A stretch of 64,000 bases of DNA from Pseudomonas sp. R-28-1W-6 (GCF_009799925.1 NZ_WELK01000004.1:124001-188000), one strand, 5' to 3'. Shown: positions 1-8,001, counted from the first letter of the stretch. Notes: a model not told the origin generated them from the sequence alone. Made by a program: numbers and translations.

Positions 1-484
1 CGTTGTCGAGGTTGTGCGCCGGCTCGCCCATGCCCATGAACACCACCTTCTTCACCGGCCGGAAGCGCCGCGCCAGGGCCACCTGGGCGACGATCTCGGC
101 GCTGCCGACCTGGCGCAGCAGGCCGCTCTTGCCGGTCTGGCAGAACACGCAGCCGACCGCGCAGCCGACCTGGCTCGATACGCACAGGCCGCCGCGCGGC
201 AGCAGCACGCTCTCGATCATCTGGCCGTCGCCGAGCTCCACCAGCAGGCGCGCCGAGCCATCGGCACCGGGGTGTTCGGAGCGCAGGCGCACCAGGTTGT
301 CGAGGTCATCGCTGAGTTGCGGCAGACCGGCGCGTACGGAAAGCGGCAGGAAGTTCTCGCTGTGCTGGCGGCGGGTGCCGCTGTTCAGCGGCTTGCCCTG
401 CAGCCAGGCACGCACCACCCGGCCACTGTGGGCAGGCAGGGCGCCGAGATCGGCGAGGCGTTGCTGGATGTCGGGGATGCGCAT
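1..484 (-). CDS. Radical-SAM RNA methyltransferase, RlmN-like (partial, 3' part missing)
   Basis: The first about 161 residues are visible; the gene runs off the left edge. The translation carries a radical-SAM cluster motif CxxxCxxC (CAVGCVFC) near residue 105-112 and the RlmN-family motif GMGEP near residue 152, preceded by a short helical N-terminal region. RlmN-type enzymes methylate adenosine C2 in 23S rRNA/tRNA using S-adenosylmethionine and a 4Fe-4S cluster. Pseudomonas carries canonical rlmN elsewhere plus a second, shorter RlmN-like protein near metH; the metH neighbourhood here suggests this is the second one, so substrate is not certain. Start ATG at 484 is chosen because the reading frame and family N-terminus begin there; the ATG at 495 is out of frame. 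Confidence 0.8.
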   Translation of the reverse strand, partial: MRIPDIQQRLADLGALPAHSGRVVRAWLQGKPLNSGTRRQHSENFLPLSVRAGLPQLSDDLDNLVRLRSEHPGADGSARLLVELGDGQMIESVLLPRGGLCVSSQVGCAVGCVFCQTGKSGLLRQVGSAEIVAQVALARRFRPVKKVVFMGMGEPAHNLDN

Positions 485-531
485 GGGGCGCGCATGCTAC
501 CACTGTGCGCGGTAGCGGCGAAGCGTGGCCG

Positions 532-556
532 GCTCGGCGGGCTGGGCCCGCCGAGC
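532..556. terminator. Strong GC hairpin between genes, terminator-like
   Basis: A 10-bp perfect stem (GCTCGGCGGG / CCCGCCGAGC) with a 5-base loop lies just past the stop of the lipoprotein gene transcribed leftward. There is no U-tract on either side, so it may be an mRNA 3'-end stabiliser rather than an intrinsic terminator. Confidence 0.4.
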
Positions 557-564
557 GCAGGCGA

Positions 565-1173
565 TTACTGGGGTTCCACGCGGATGGCCAGCGCCGAACT
601 CAGGCGAATCACCACCTGGCTGTTGAGGTACTCGTCCTTGAGCTGCACGTCCGGGCGTACCTGCACGGTCTTGCGGGTGCCGTCGGCGAACTCCAGAGTG
701 GCGGTGTGGCGCTTGCTGTCGATGGCCTTGACCACGGCGGTGACCTCGATGGTGTCGGCCACCAGCAGGCCCGGCTTGGAACCGGCGGGCGCTGTGGCGA
801 CCAGCCCGGCGGCGCCATCTTCGCTGGCGGCGCCCGGTTCACGCAGGTACACCACCTGTTCCACGGCGACGGTGGCATTGACCTTGTCGCCGACCTTCAG
901 CTGCGGGAAGTTGATCATTTCCGGACCGGCGGTGAAGCTGCGCCGATGGCCCTGGGCATCCTCCAGGGTGAAGCTGCGCTTGGCGGGGTCGATGGCGCTG
1001 ACCACGGCGCTGATTTCTTCGACCTGGGTGGTCACCCCGCCGGGCACGCCTTCGATGGTGACCTGGCTGGCGCTGGCGTTACCGCTCAGCGGTTCGTTCT
1101 GCGCCTGGGTGTTGCAGGCGGTGAGCAGCGCGGCACTGAGCAGGGCAAGGCCCAGGTGATTGAGGGTGGACAT
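565..1173 (-). CDS. Putative outer-membrane/periplasmic lipoprotein, unknown function
   Basis: 202 residues. The N-terminus is a lipoprotein signal with lipobox LLTAC (cysteine about residue 19), so it should be processed by signal peptidase II and anchored in the envelope. The body appears to consist of two similar beta-rich segments, each with a pattern of A-x-V-x-A-I-D followed by 'F/A-T-L-E-x-A-D/Q-G', suggesting an internal duplication of a small beta-barrel-like module. I do not recognise a named family. Start ATG 1173 is supported by AGGAG seven bases upstream; a longer in-frame extension has no such site. It is followed leftward by a hairpin and then the RlmN-like gene. Confidence 0.75.
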   Translation of the reverse strand: MSTLNHLGLALLSAALLTACNTQAQNEPLSGNASASQVTIEGVPGGVTTQVEEISAVVSAIDPAKRSFTLEDAQGHRRSFTAGPEMINFPQLKVGDKVNATVAVEQVVYLREPGAASEDGAAGLVATAPAGSKPGLLVADTIEVTAVVKAIDSKRHTATLEFADGTRKTVQVRPDVQLKDEYLNSQVVIRLSSALAIRVEPQ

Positions 1174-1190
1174 GCATGTTCTCCTGCAGG

Positions 1191-1664
1191 TTATTGGGGC
1201 TTGGTATGGCGGATTTCGTAGACGGCATCTTCGCTGCGCATCGGCGTCAGGTAGATGCTGTAGCTCGGCTTGGGCTGGCCGATCAGCATTTCGTCTAGGT
1301 TGTACTGCACATCCAGTTTCAGATACTTGATCTGTGCCGGGTTGAGGGTCAGCTTTTGCTGGATATCGCGCGGCTCCCACCTGGCCGCCTGGCTCAGGCC
1401 AGTGATGCGAATGCTGTGTTGCCCCGGAGCCAGTTCGACATGCCGATGGCTGTTGAACTTCAGCGTACCTATGCTCTGTTCGTCGATGAACACTTCCGGG
1501 TAGTCGTAGCGCAGCGGCTGCATCAGGCCCGGATTACTCGCTTCGGGGCGATACAGGTAGAGCACCGCCTTTTGCGGGCTGGAGGGTGGGACGGCCTCGA
1601 AATAGGCGGGGCTGCTGCAACCGGCGAGCAGCAGGGGCAGCAGCGGGAGGAACCGATGGGGCAT
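1191..1664 (-). CDS. DUF2846-type lipoprotein
   Basis: About 157 residues. A short signal peptide ends in lipobox LLAGC followed by Ser-Ser, a typical outer-membrane lipoprotein sorting context. The mature part has the DUF2846-like opening (ALYLYRP-type, here AVLYLYRPEAS) and a beta-sandwich-like pattern in which an embedded 'FIDEQSIGTL' segment precedes a 'HVELAPGQHSIRI' strand pair. Function is unknown in the family. ATG 1664 is preferred because AAGGA sits about 8 bases upstream; ATG 1673 three codons earlier abuts that sequence and is the alternative. Only 17 bases separate it from the next lipoprotein gene, so the two are probably cotranscribed. Confidence 0.75.
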   Translation of the reverse strand: MPHRFLPLLPLLLAGCSSPAYFEAVPPSSPQKAVLYLYRPEASNPGLMQPLRYDYPEVFIDEQSIGTLKFNSHRHVELAPGQHSIRITGLSQAARWEPRDIQQKLTLNPAQIKYLKLDVQYNLDEMLIGQPKPSYSIYLTPMRSEDAVYEIRHTKPQ

Positions 1665-1794
1665 GCGGGGCATCCTTGTCCGGTGACGGATGAACGGGTT
1701 GATGGCCGGCCGCCAGACGGCAGGCCTACCAAGGTTAGCTGGCGATGCATCCTGTGCTATGGTCGCGCCCGGAAAAATACTGTGGGAACAGGCC

Positions 1795-2097
1795 ATGAAA
1801 TTCATTCACCAGCGCGAACACCTGAACGAGGATGATATCGTCGTCATCGAGTGCTCGCAGCCCTGCAATATACGCCTGATGAGCGATGCGAACTTCCGCA
1901 GCTTCAAGAATGGCGGCCGCCATGCCTACCACGGCGGGGCGTTCGACAAGTTCCCGGCGAAGATCACCGTGCCCAACAGCGGCTTCTGGAACATCACCAT
2001 CGACACGGTGACCCGCCGCGCGATCAGCGTGACGCGCAAGCCGGCGCTGAAGCATTCGATCAAGATCGTCCGCCGATCCAGCTCCAACCTGAGTTGA
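1795..2097 (+). CDS. DUF1883 domain protein
   Basis: 100 residues, full-length for this small family. Recognisable DUF1883 features are the N-terminal MKFIH start, 'GDIVVIECSQPCNIRLMSDANF' type strand region (here DDIVVIECSQPCNI), the segment GGRHAYHGGAFDKFPAKI and the C-terminal SIKIVRR. It has no signal peptide or membrane segment. Members are small beta-rich proteins sometimes linked to TIR-like or stress proteins, but the function is unknown. It is divergent from the DUF2846 lipoprotein and is followed within 10 bases of its stop by an inserted repeat element. Confidence 0.8.
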   Translation: MKFIHQREHLNEDDIVVIECSQPCNIRLMSDANFRSFKNGGRHAYHGGAFDKFPAKITVPNSGFWNITIDTVTRRAISVTRKPALKHSIKIVRRSSSNLS

Positions 2098-2110
2098 GCC
2101 GCCGCGCTCA

Positions 2111-2332
2111 GAACCTGTTCAAAGCCTCGCGAGCTAGAGCCAGGCAAGGCGCAACGACCAACGGGAGTAACAGCCGCAGGCTGGCCCGAAGGGTAAGCGC
2201 CAGCGAATAAATCGAGCGAGGAAGCGCAGTTTACGCGTTGTAAATGAGCATCTGAGGCCGATTGACCAGCCTTCGGCTGTTACTGCGTTGCAACGCAGCA
2301 TGGCCGACGCGCAGCTGACTTTGAACAGGTTC
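2111..2332. repeat. MITE-like element, long form (222 bp)
   Basis: Ends are perfect 14-bp inverted repeats (GAACCTGTTCAAAG at 2111-2124 and its complement at 2319-2332). It is flanked by direct TCA copies (2108-2110 and 2333-2335; CTCAG if five bases are counted). The right TCA is the stop codon of the GGDEF gene read leftward. It contains no gene of its own. Its right part holds a 23-base core, beginning AACGCAGCATGGCC, that recurs at 30091-30113, and a middle core with GCGCAGTTTACG that recurs at 5298 in another element. Confidence 0.8.
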
Positions 2333-3661
2333 TCAGCCGATGTCGGCGCGCTGTGGCGTATCGCCGGCCAGGCGATACTGGTTCTCGCCACTGCGCTTGG
2401 CCGCGTACATGGCCAGGTCGGCGTGATGGATGAGCCGGTCCATGCTCGGTGCGTGATCGGGGAACACGGCGATGCCCAGGCTGGCGCCGATGCGCTGCTG
2501 GCCATGCTCCAGGCTGAGTGGGGTGGCCAGGGCGCCGATGATCTTCTCGCCAATGCTCCGCGCTTCTTCGTCGAGGCCGCGATGCAGCGCCAGGCCCTCG
2601 AGAATCACCACGAATTCGTCGCCGCCTAGCCGCGCCACGCTGTCCGACCCACGCAGGGCGCCTTGCAGGCGCTGCGCGGTGGCTATCAGCACCTGATCGC
2701 CGGCGGCATGCCCGAGGGTATCGTTGATCGCCTTGAAGCCGTTGAGATCGATGAACACCAGGGCTACCCGCGTATCGCTGCGCCGGGCGCGCTCCAGGGC
2801 GCTGCGCAGGCGGTCCTCGAACAGCAGCCGGTTGGGCAGGCCGGTAAGCGGGTCGTGATGGGCCAGCTGGTGCATCTGGCTGGCCCAGGCCTTCTCCTCG
2901 GTGATATCGCGCACCACGCCCATCATCTTCACGGCGACGCCGTGTTCGTCCTTGACCACGTTGCCGGTCTCGCGCAGCCAGTGCACGCTGCCGTCCGGCC
3001 AGATCACCCGGTATTCCTCGTCGTGGTTCTCGCCGGTCTCGATGCAGCGCAGCTCGCCGGCGCGCACCCGCGCGCGGTCATCGGGGTGCACGCTGGCGCA
3101 GAACAGCTCGTAACTGGGCGTCACTGCGTCCGGTGCATGGCCGAACATGGCGTAGATCGCCTCCGACCAGTACAGGCGGTTGGTGTCGATGGCCCAGTCC
3201 CAGGTGCCGATGCGGGCAAAGTACTGGCTGCGCTTGAAACGCTCGACGTCCTCCTGCGAACGCAGCGGCTCGGCCTGCGGCCGCAGCAGGACGATGGTCG
3301 TGGCCGCGCCGGGCTGCTGGTGCATCTCCAGGGCGAGCATGCGGCCCTCGGGATTGGCGACTTGGCGCGGCTGCTGGCAGGTGAGCGGCTGCACTTGCAA
3401 CTGCGGCAGGCAGGTGGCCAGGGGCGTGCCGAGCAGTTCGCCGGCGGGCCGGCCGAGCAGTTGCGCGGCGGCCTGGTTGTGCTGGTTGATCCGCCCGCTG
3501 GCGTCGAGCAGCACCAAGCCGTCGCTCAGCCTGTCGAGCAGGCTCCGGTACAGGGCGGTTTCCCGCCGGGCCTGGCGGAGCTGCAGGCCGGTCAAGGTCA
3601 GCAGGGTCAGGGCGGCAGCGAGGGCGAGGGCAAGCAAGGGCATTGAGTTCGGGCTGGGCAT
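2333..3661 (-). CDS. PAS-PAS-GGDEF diguanylate cyclase
   Basis: 442 residues. One N-terminal membrane segment (about residues 7-28) is followed by a first PAS-like domain (about 40-125), a second PAS/PAC domain (about 145-260, with YWSEAIYAMFGH and the PAC ending DITEEK) and a GGDEF domain (about 270-430). The catalytic loop is RLGGDEF, intact, and an RxxD inhibitory I-site (RGSD) lies five residues before it, so product feedback by c-di-GMP is expected. There is no EAL domain. It should make c-di-GMP from GTP in response to an unknown cue. I see no good ribosome-binding site at ATG 3661; ATG 3643 is an alternative. Its TGA stop coincides with the target duplication of the adjacent MITE. Confidence 0.85.
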   Translation of the reverse strand: MPSPNSMPLLALALAAALTLLTLTGLQLRQARRETALYRSLLDRLSDGLVLLDASGRINQHNQAAAQLLGRPAGELLGTPLATCLPQLQVQPLTCQQPRQVANPEGRMLALEMHQQPGAATTIVLLRPQAEPLRSQEDVERFKRSQYFARIGTWDWAIDTNRLYWSEAIYAMFGHAPDAVTPSYELFCASVHPDDRARVRAGELRCIETGENHDEEYRVIWPDGSVHWLRETGNVVKDEHGVAVKMMGVVRDITEEKAWASQMHQLAHHDPLTGLPNRLLFEDRLRSALERARRSDTRVALVFIDLNGFKAINDTLGHAAGDQVLIATAQRLQGALRGSDSVARLGGDEFVVILEGLALHRGLDEEARSIGEKIIGALATPLSLEHGQQRIGASLGIAVFPDHAPSMDRLIHHADLAMYAAKRSGENQYRLAGDTPQRADIG

Positions 3662-3891
3662 GAAGCATCAGGGTAGAAGGTGCCCGGCATTATGCACTGC
3701 CAATTGCTGTGGTTGCCTCAACGCCGATTGCTCGCCTCGGTGTCGAAGGGGCCAGGCTGCATGGCAGTCGCGGCGGATGCCCGCGACGCGCTGTGATGGG
3801 GTGGGCAGGGCGTCGTCTCGGGGCTTGTGGGCAGCGGCGCTGTGGGAGGATCATTCGGGCCTGCGGTTAACCCGATTCTCAAGGAGTGGAT

Positions 3892-4437
3892 ATGAATCAT
3901 CGAGCAGGGATGTTTGCGCTACTGGCCTCCATCATCAGCGTCGCGCCGGCCTTTGCCGACGAAGCCGCCGCCACCGGGGCCAGCACGCTGCGCGACTCGG
4001 CCAAGGCCACCATGTCGACGGCGATCACGGCCGGCAAGAACCTCATGGGCGGCCTGACCGAAGGCGTCACCGAAGGGCGCGAGGGGGCCGAGGGCACCGA
4101 TGGCTCCCTGAGCATCTCCGCTCTGGAGCAGCTGCAAGGCAAGGTCGAGATCGAGTTGCTGCGCACCGCCCCCGAGGGCGACAACCTGGTTGCCACCATC
4201 GGTTTCAAGAACGAGTCGGACCAGCAGTTGCGCCTGATCAATCTGACCCAGACCGGCGCGCTGATCGCCATCGATAAGGACGGCTACTCCAGCCCCCTGT
4301 TGGCCGGGCTGGACAATCCGGACCAGGTGACCATCCCGGCGAAGGTCGGGGTGCGGCAGAACTTCGTCTTCGAGGGGCCGGTAGAAGGCATCACCGCGAT
4401 CCGTCTGTGGGGCAAGGACTTCGGCGTCCGCCAGTAA
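3892..4437 (+). CDS. Exported protein of unknown function
   Basis: 181 residues with a clear Sec signal peptide ending APAFA-DE near residue 23. After a short alanine/glycine-rich region comes a beta-rich domain (about residues 75-180) with 'VEIELLRTAPEGDNLVATI' and 'KVGVRQNFVFEGP', which resembles a small Ig-like/DUF-type periplasmic fold, but I do not recognise the family. ATG 3892 is chosen over in-frame GTG 3886 because AAGGAG ends five bases before it. It is a single-gene unit, closed by a strong terminator. Confidence 0.7.
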   Translation: MNHRAGMFALLASIISVAPAFADEAAATGASTLRDSAKATMSTAITAGKNLMGGLTEGVTEGREGAEGTDGSLSISALEQLQGKVEIELLRTAPEGDNLVATIGFKNESDQQLRLINLTQTGALIAIDKDGYSSPLLAGLDNPDQVTIPAKVGVRQNFVFEGPVEGITAIRLWGKDFGVRQ

Positions 4438-4477
4438 GGTGGTCGCCCGCTGGCCAAGGGCCGGTGCGCATGGATCA

Positions 4478-4502
4478 GGCCCGCCATCCGGCGGGCCTTT
4501 TT
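4478..4502 (+). terminator. Rho-independent terminator
   Basis: 8-bp stem GGCCCGCC / GGCGGGCC with an ATCC loop, followed by five T. It ends the exported-protein gene. Confidence 0.9.
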
Positions 4503-4529
4503 GCTTGGGCTGTTGGCGTGGAGGCGGTC

Positions 4530-5189
4530 TCAGCCCCGAGCCCTGGTCACCGACAGGGCGATCAGGCGCGACACCACCAGCGCCAGGTACATGACCCCGG
4601 CGAACTCCTCGATCATCACCAGCGAACGGGCCATGGGCGTCAGCGGCACGATATCGCCCAGGCCGACCCCGGAGAGGGTGGTGAAGCTTAAAAACAATAA
4701 CTCCATCCAGGTGCGCGCCGCCTGCGGCTCGATCATCGCGGCGAAGCTGCCGGGCAGCAGCAGCTGGCAGAAGGTGAAGAGATGGGCGAAGGCCCAGGCC
4801 AGCAGGGTGAAGGTCGCGCCGACCGCGTACAGCTCGTCGGTGGTGGCGTGCTGGTCCGCGTTCATATAGGCAATCAGGCTGGCTGCCGCATAGAAGTAGA
4901 ACGTGGCCTCCAGGATGGCGATCAGCCATTCCAGCTGCGGGCTGGGCATCAGCATGTCGAGCGACGACAGCACCAGCACCAGCACGGCCAGCAGCACGGC
5001 GACCCAGGTCTGCGTCGGGCTGCGCTTGACCACATGCAGGGCCAGGCCCAGCACCACCAGGCCGAAGGCGCCGAACAGCGCGCGGCCTATCTGGGTGCCT
5101 TCCATCCAGGGGTAGAGCAGCACGCCGAGCAGCTGGACGAACAGCAGGCCGGCGGAAGGGTGGCGGATGATGTAGGTGATGGGGGACAT
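4530..5189 (-). CDS. Potassium-channel-like membrane protein (Ion_trans_2 pore)
   Basis: 219 residues with several membrane segments: an N-terminal pair (about 10-55), two more (about 60-110), and a C-terminal pore unit consisting of a membrane helix, pore loop and final helix (about 125-215). The pore loop reads TTLSGVGLGD, the position of the K+ filter TxGYGD, so it belongs to the Ion_trans_2 superfamily (PF07885), but the filter is GVGLGD rather than TVGYGD. There is no RCK/TrkA-N regulatory domain. Start ATG 5189 has AAGGAA a few bases upstream. Inner membrane cation passage is inferred; ion selectivity is open. It is convergent with the exported-protein gene. Confidence 0.8.
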   Translation of the reverse strand: MSPITYIIRHPSAGLLFVQLLGVLLYPWMEGTQIGRALFGAFGLVVLGLALHVVKRSPTQTWVAVLLAVLVLVLSSLDMLMPSPQLEWLIAILEATFYFYAAASLIAYMNADQHATTDELYAVGATFTLLAWAFAHLFTFCQLLLPGSFAAMIEPQAARTWMELLFLSFTTLSGVGLGDIVPLTPMARSLVMIEEFAGVMYLALVVSRLIALSVTRARG

Positions 5190-5660
5190 GGGTTTCCTTG
5201 ACGAAGGTTTACAAGAACCAAGTAGTGCCGTGTACGGTTAGCAGGCTGTTGAAAAACGTAGGCGAGGCAGTCAGCGCAAGGCAAAAACAGGCGAGAAAGC
5301 GCAGTTTACGAGCTGTAAATGAGCATTTTGAGCCTGTTTTTAACGCCGCGATGGCAACGCAGGTAGTTTTTCAACAGCGCTGTTGGAAGCGACCAGCGGA
5401 AAAATAGTGGCGAGATGACTGACTAAGCTTCAATTTGCTGGCGAATTGATCGCACAGCGCTGATTTGTGGTCCATGCAGCAGTATTTTTCGAACAGCATC
5501 GCATTTATGCGGGTGGTCTTCAGGTACGGAGGTGGCTCAAGGGGGACAAGGAACGTTGTGCGGCAGCGTGTCGTGTGCAACCTGAAAGTGGATGCCTTCG
5601 ACGAATTGATGGACGGTCCAAGTGGCAGTTCAGGCAATTTGACGCATGGAGGTTCGCATC
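5190..5660. other. Intergenic region: MITE plus leader of the multicopper oxidase gene
   Basis: About 470 bases with no supported gene. The left part is the 5242-5382 repeat element. The right part (5387-5660) is AT-richer than its neighbours and holds an imperfect dyad at 5431-5448 (CAATTTGC TG GCGAATTG) that could be an operator. I see no clear CueR- or CopR-like site and no reliable -35/-10 pair. Confidence 0.5.
5242..5382. repeat. MITE-like element, second end type (CAGGCTGTTGAAAAAC)
   Basis: Inverted ends CAGGCTGTTGAAAAAC (5242-5257) and the complement of CAGCGCTGTTGAAAAAC (5366-5382). Flanks are TTAG on the left and TTGG on the right, a nearly intact four-base duplication of the YTAR type used by IS5-group elements. 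The interior shares a 36-base core with the 2111-2332 element, with 33 identical positions by eye, including GCGCAGTTTACG and GTAAATGAGCAT. There is no coding capacity. Confidence 0.7.
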
Positions 5661-7727
5661 ATGTTCACACGGCGTACATTCCTGAAATATACCGGCGGCA
5701 CGGTCCTTACGCTGTACGCGGTCAAGCGCTTCGGCGTGCCGGTGGCGATCGCCCAGATCCCCGGCGGCTCCCTCGATCCCGGCGTGGTGCCCAAGTTCCA
5801 GACGCCTTTGCTGATTCCTCCGGTGATGCCCAAGGCGGCGCTGTTCACCCAGTTTGGCGGCAAGCGGGTCGATTATTACGAGATTGCGCTCAGGCAGCTC
5901 AGCCAGCAGATACTCCCCGCCGGCCTGCCCGCCACTACGGTCTGGGGTTATGGCGCGGTGGCGGCCGGCAGCAAGAGAGGCTTGCTGCTGCACAACGCAC
6001 CCTCGCTGACCATCGAGGCCACCTGGAACACCCCGGTGCGGGTGAAGTGGGTCAACGACCTCAAGGACGCCGCCGGCAACTTCCTGCCCCACCTGCTGCC
6101 CGTCGACCCGACCCTGCACTGGGCCAACCCGCCCGGCAGCACTGCCGGCCGCGATACTCGCCCGACCTTCAGTAGCACGCCCGCGCCCTACACCGGTCCG
6201 GTGCCGATGATCACCCATGTGCACGGCGCAGTCGGCGTCGGCGATGAGAGCGACGGCTACGCCGAGGCCTGGTATCTGCCCGATGCCCGCAACATCCCGG
6301 CGGACTTCGCCCGCGAAGGCAGCTGGTACGAATTCTTCGCCGGCAAGGCGCTGGCCAAGTTCGGCGAGAGCTGGGGGCCGGGCTTCGCTACCTTCCAGTA
6401 CCCGAACACCAGCCGCGCCTCGACCCTCTGGTATCACGACCACACCCTGGGCATGACCCGTCTGAACGTCTACGCCGGGCCGGCCGGTTTCTACCTGGTC
6501 CGTGGTGGCCCGGCCGGCGACGCCGCGGTACTCGACACGCGTTCCGGCACCCCGGCGCTGCTGCCGGGGCCGGCGCCCAAGGCGAACGACAAGTTCCCAC
6601 CGAACAAGAGCTATTACGAGATCCCCGTGGCGATCCAGGATCGCTCCTTCAACGCCGACGGCTCGCTGTTTTACCCGGACTCCCGCGCGTTTTTCGACGA
6701 CATCGCCGGCCCCTTTATTCCGGATAGCGACATCTCGCCGCTGTGGAACCCCGAGTTCTTCGGCAACATGCTGATGGTCAACGGCACTACCTGGCCCTTC
6801 CACACCGTCGAGCAGGTGCGCTACCGCCTGCGCGTGCTGAACGGCTGCCAGTCGCGCTTCCTGATCCTCGACTTCAATGCCATCCCCGGGGTGGAGGTCT
6901 GGCAGATCGGCAACGAGGGCGGCTTCCTCGCCGCGCCGGTAAACCTCAGCGCCGACCACGGCAACCGCCTGCTGATGGGGCTGGCGGAGCGGGCCGAGCT
7001 GATCGTCGACTTCAGTCAGGTGCCGCCGGGCAACTACGTCCTCGGCAATGTCGGGCCGGACGAGCCCTTTAGCGGCGGTGAACCGGGATACGACTTCGAT
7101 ATGGCCGACCCGGACACCACCGGCCAGGTCATGCAGTTGCGCGTGGTGCCGGCGCTGGCGGCCGATCCGAGCACGCCGCCGCAGTTCCTGCAGTTGCCGG
7201 CGATCATGCCGCTGCCGGCGGCAACCTTCATCCGCCGCCTGGTACTGCTCGAAGAGATGTCGGCCTTCTTCGCCGACGCGCCAGCCGAAGCGTTGCTCGG
7301 CACGCTGATGGGGGATCCGGGCGAGGCTCCAGCCGCCTGGACCAGGCGCCTGTGGATGGAGCCGGTTAGTGAGAACCCGGCCCTCGGCGCGACTGAGATC
7401 TGGGAGCTGTACAACGCCACCGGCGATGCCCACCCGATGCACATTCATGAAGTCGTGTTCGAAGTCATCGAACGGCAGGACATCTTCGTCGACGAGCAGG
7501 CCGAGACGGTTCAACTCGCCCCCGGCTCGGTGCCGACCCCGGCCGAGCCCTGGGAGACCGGCTTCAAGGATACAGTGATCGCCTATCCCGGCCAGGTCAC
7601 GCGCCTGCGCGCGCAGTTCAACACGCCCGGCCAGTTCGTCTGGCACTGCCATATTGTCGAGCACGAAGACAACGAGATGATGCGCCCATACCGCATCGGA
7701 CCGCATCAGCCGGGGCAGCCGGGTTAG
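5661..7727 (+). CDS. Tat-exported multicopper oxidase (CotA/bilirubin-oxidase-like)
   Basis: 688 residues, long for the family. The N-terminus has a twin-arginine signal (TRRTFLKY), so it should be folded in the cytoplasm with copper loaded in the periplasm. All copper motifs are present: HVH (about 186), HDH (about 258), HPMHIH (about 591) and HCHIVEH (about 661) followed by Met at the type-1 axial position (HEDNEM). This is the CotA-like layout of three cupredoxin domains. Substrate is not determined by the sequence: phenols, bilirubin-like pigments, Mn(II) or Cu(I) are all known for the family. Start ATG 5661 has GGAGG eight bases upstream. It stands alone, with no obvious copper-resistance partner. 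Confidence 0.9.
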   Translation: MFTRRTFLKYTGGTVLTLYAVKRFGVPVAIAQIPGGSLDPGVVPKFQTPLLIPPVMPKAALFTQFGGKRVDYYEIALRQLSQQILPAGLPATTVWGYGAVAAGSKRGLLLHNAPSLTIEATWNTPVRVKWVNDLKDAAGNFLPHLLPVDPTLHWANPPGSTAGRDTRPTFSSTPAPYTGPVPMITHVHGAVGVGDESDGYAEAWYLPDARNIPADFAREGSWYEFFAGKALAKFGESWGPGFATFQYPNTSRASTLWYHDHTLGMTRLNVYAGPAGFYLVRGGPAGDAAVLDTRSGTPALLPGPAPKANDKFPPNKSYYEIPVAIQDRSFNADGSLFYPDSRAFFDDIAGPFIPDSDISPLWNPEFFGNMLMVNGTTWPFHTVEQVRYRLRVLNGCQSRFLILDFNAIPGVEVWQIGNEGGFLAAPVNLSADHGNRLLMGLAERAELIVDFSQVPPGNYVLGNVGPDEPFSGGEPGYDFDMADPDTTGQVMQLRVVPALAADPSTPPQFLQLPAIMPLPAATFIRRLVLLEEMSAFFADAPAEALLGTLMGDPGEAPAAWTRRLWMEPVSENPALGATEIWELYNATGDAHPMHIHEVVFEVIERQDIFVDEQAETVQLAPGSVPTPAEPWETGFKDTVIAYPGQVTRLRAQFNTPGQFVWHCHIVEHEDNEMMRPYRIGPHQPGQPG

Positions 7728-7748
7728 GGCGGTTAATCCTGGGGGGTT

Positions 7749-7775
7749 GCGATCGGCGGCAGTTCTGCCGATCGC
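7749..7775 (+). terminator. Hairpin downstream of the multicopper oxidase gene
   Basis: 9-bp perfect stem GCGATCGGC / GCCGATCGC with a 9-base loop, 22 bases after the stop. Only a short T run follows, so it may act as a weak terminator. Confidence 0.45.
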
Positions 7776-7810
7776 CCACCTTTCCGGAGCTTCCTGCGCA
7801 CATCGACCCA

Positions 7811-7900
7811 TTACCCGCGAAGGCTGGGCGGCAGCGGTTCCAGCGGGTAGCCGAGCAGGTCGCGAATATCGTGCTCGCCAGGCTGCCCGGCGCTGGCCGC
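7811..7900 (-). pseudogene. Possible C-terminal gene remnant
   Basis: On the minus strand a 29-codon open stretch ending in TAA reads ...GEHDIRDLLGYPLEP LPPSLRG, split here only for reading. It looks like a natural protein tail with no start upstream: a TGA precedes it directly. I cannot name the parent family; it may equally be chance. Confidence 0.2.
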
Positions 7901-7918
7901 TCAGCGTTGCCCCAGGTC

Positions 7919-7944
7919 GCCAATGAATTCGCTCCTACGAACAG
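7919..7944. repeat. REP-like fragment
   Basis: Read on the minus strand it contains GTAGGAGCGAATTCATT, matching the common Pseudomonas extragenic palindrome style (GTAGGAGCGA...TTCGCG). Only one copy is seen here. Confidence 0.4.
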
Positions 7945-8001
7945 CCAGAGCAGCCACCAAGCACCCGCCTCACGCAAGCAACACGTAGCCGTTACATAGC
8001 C

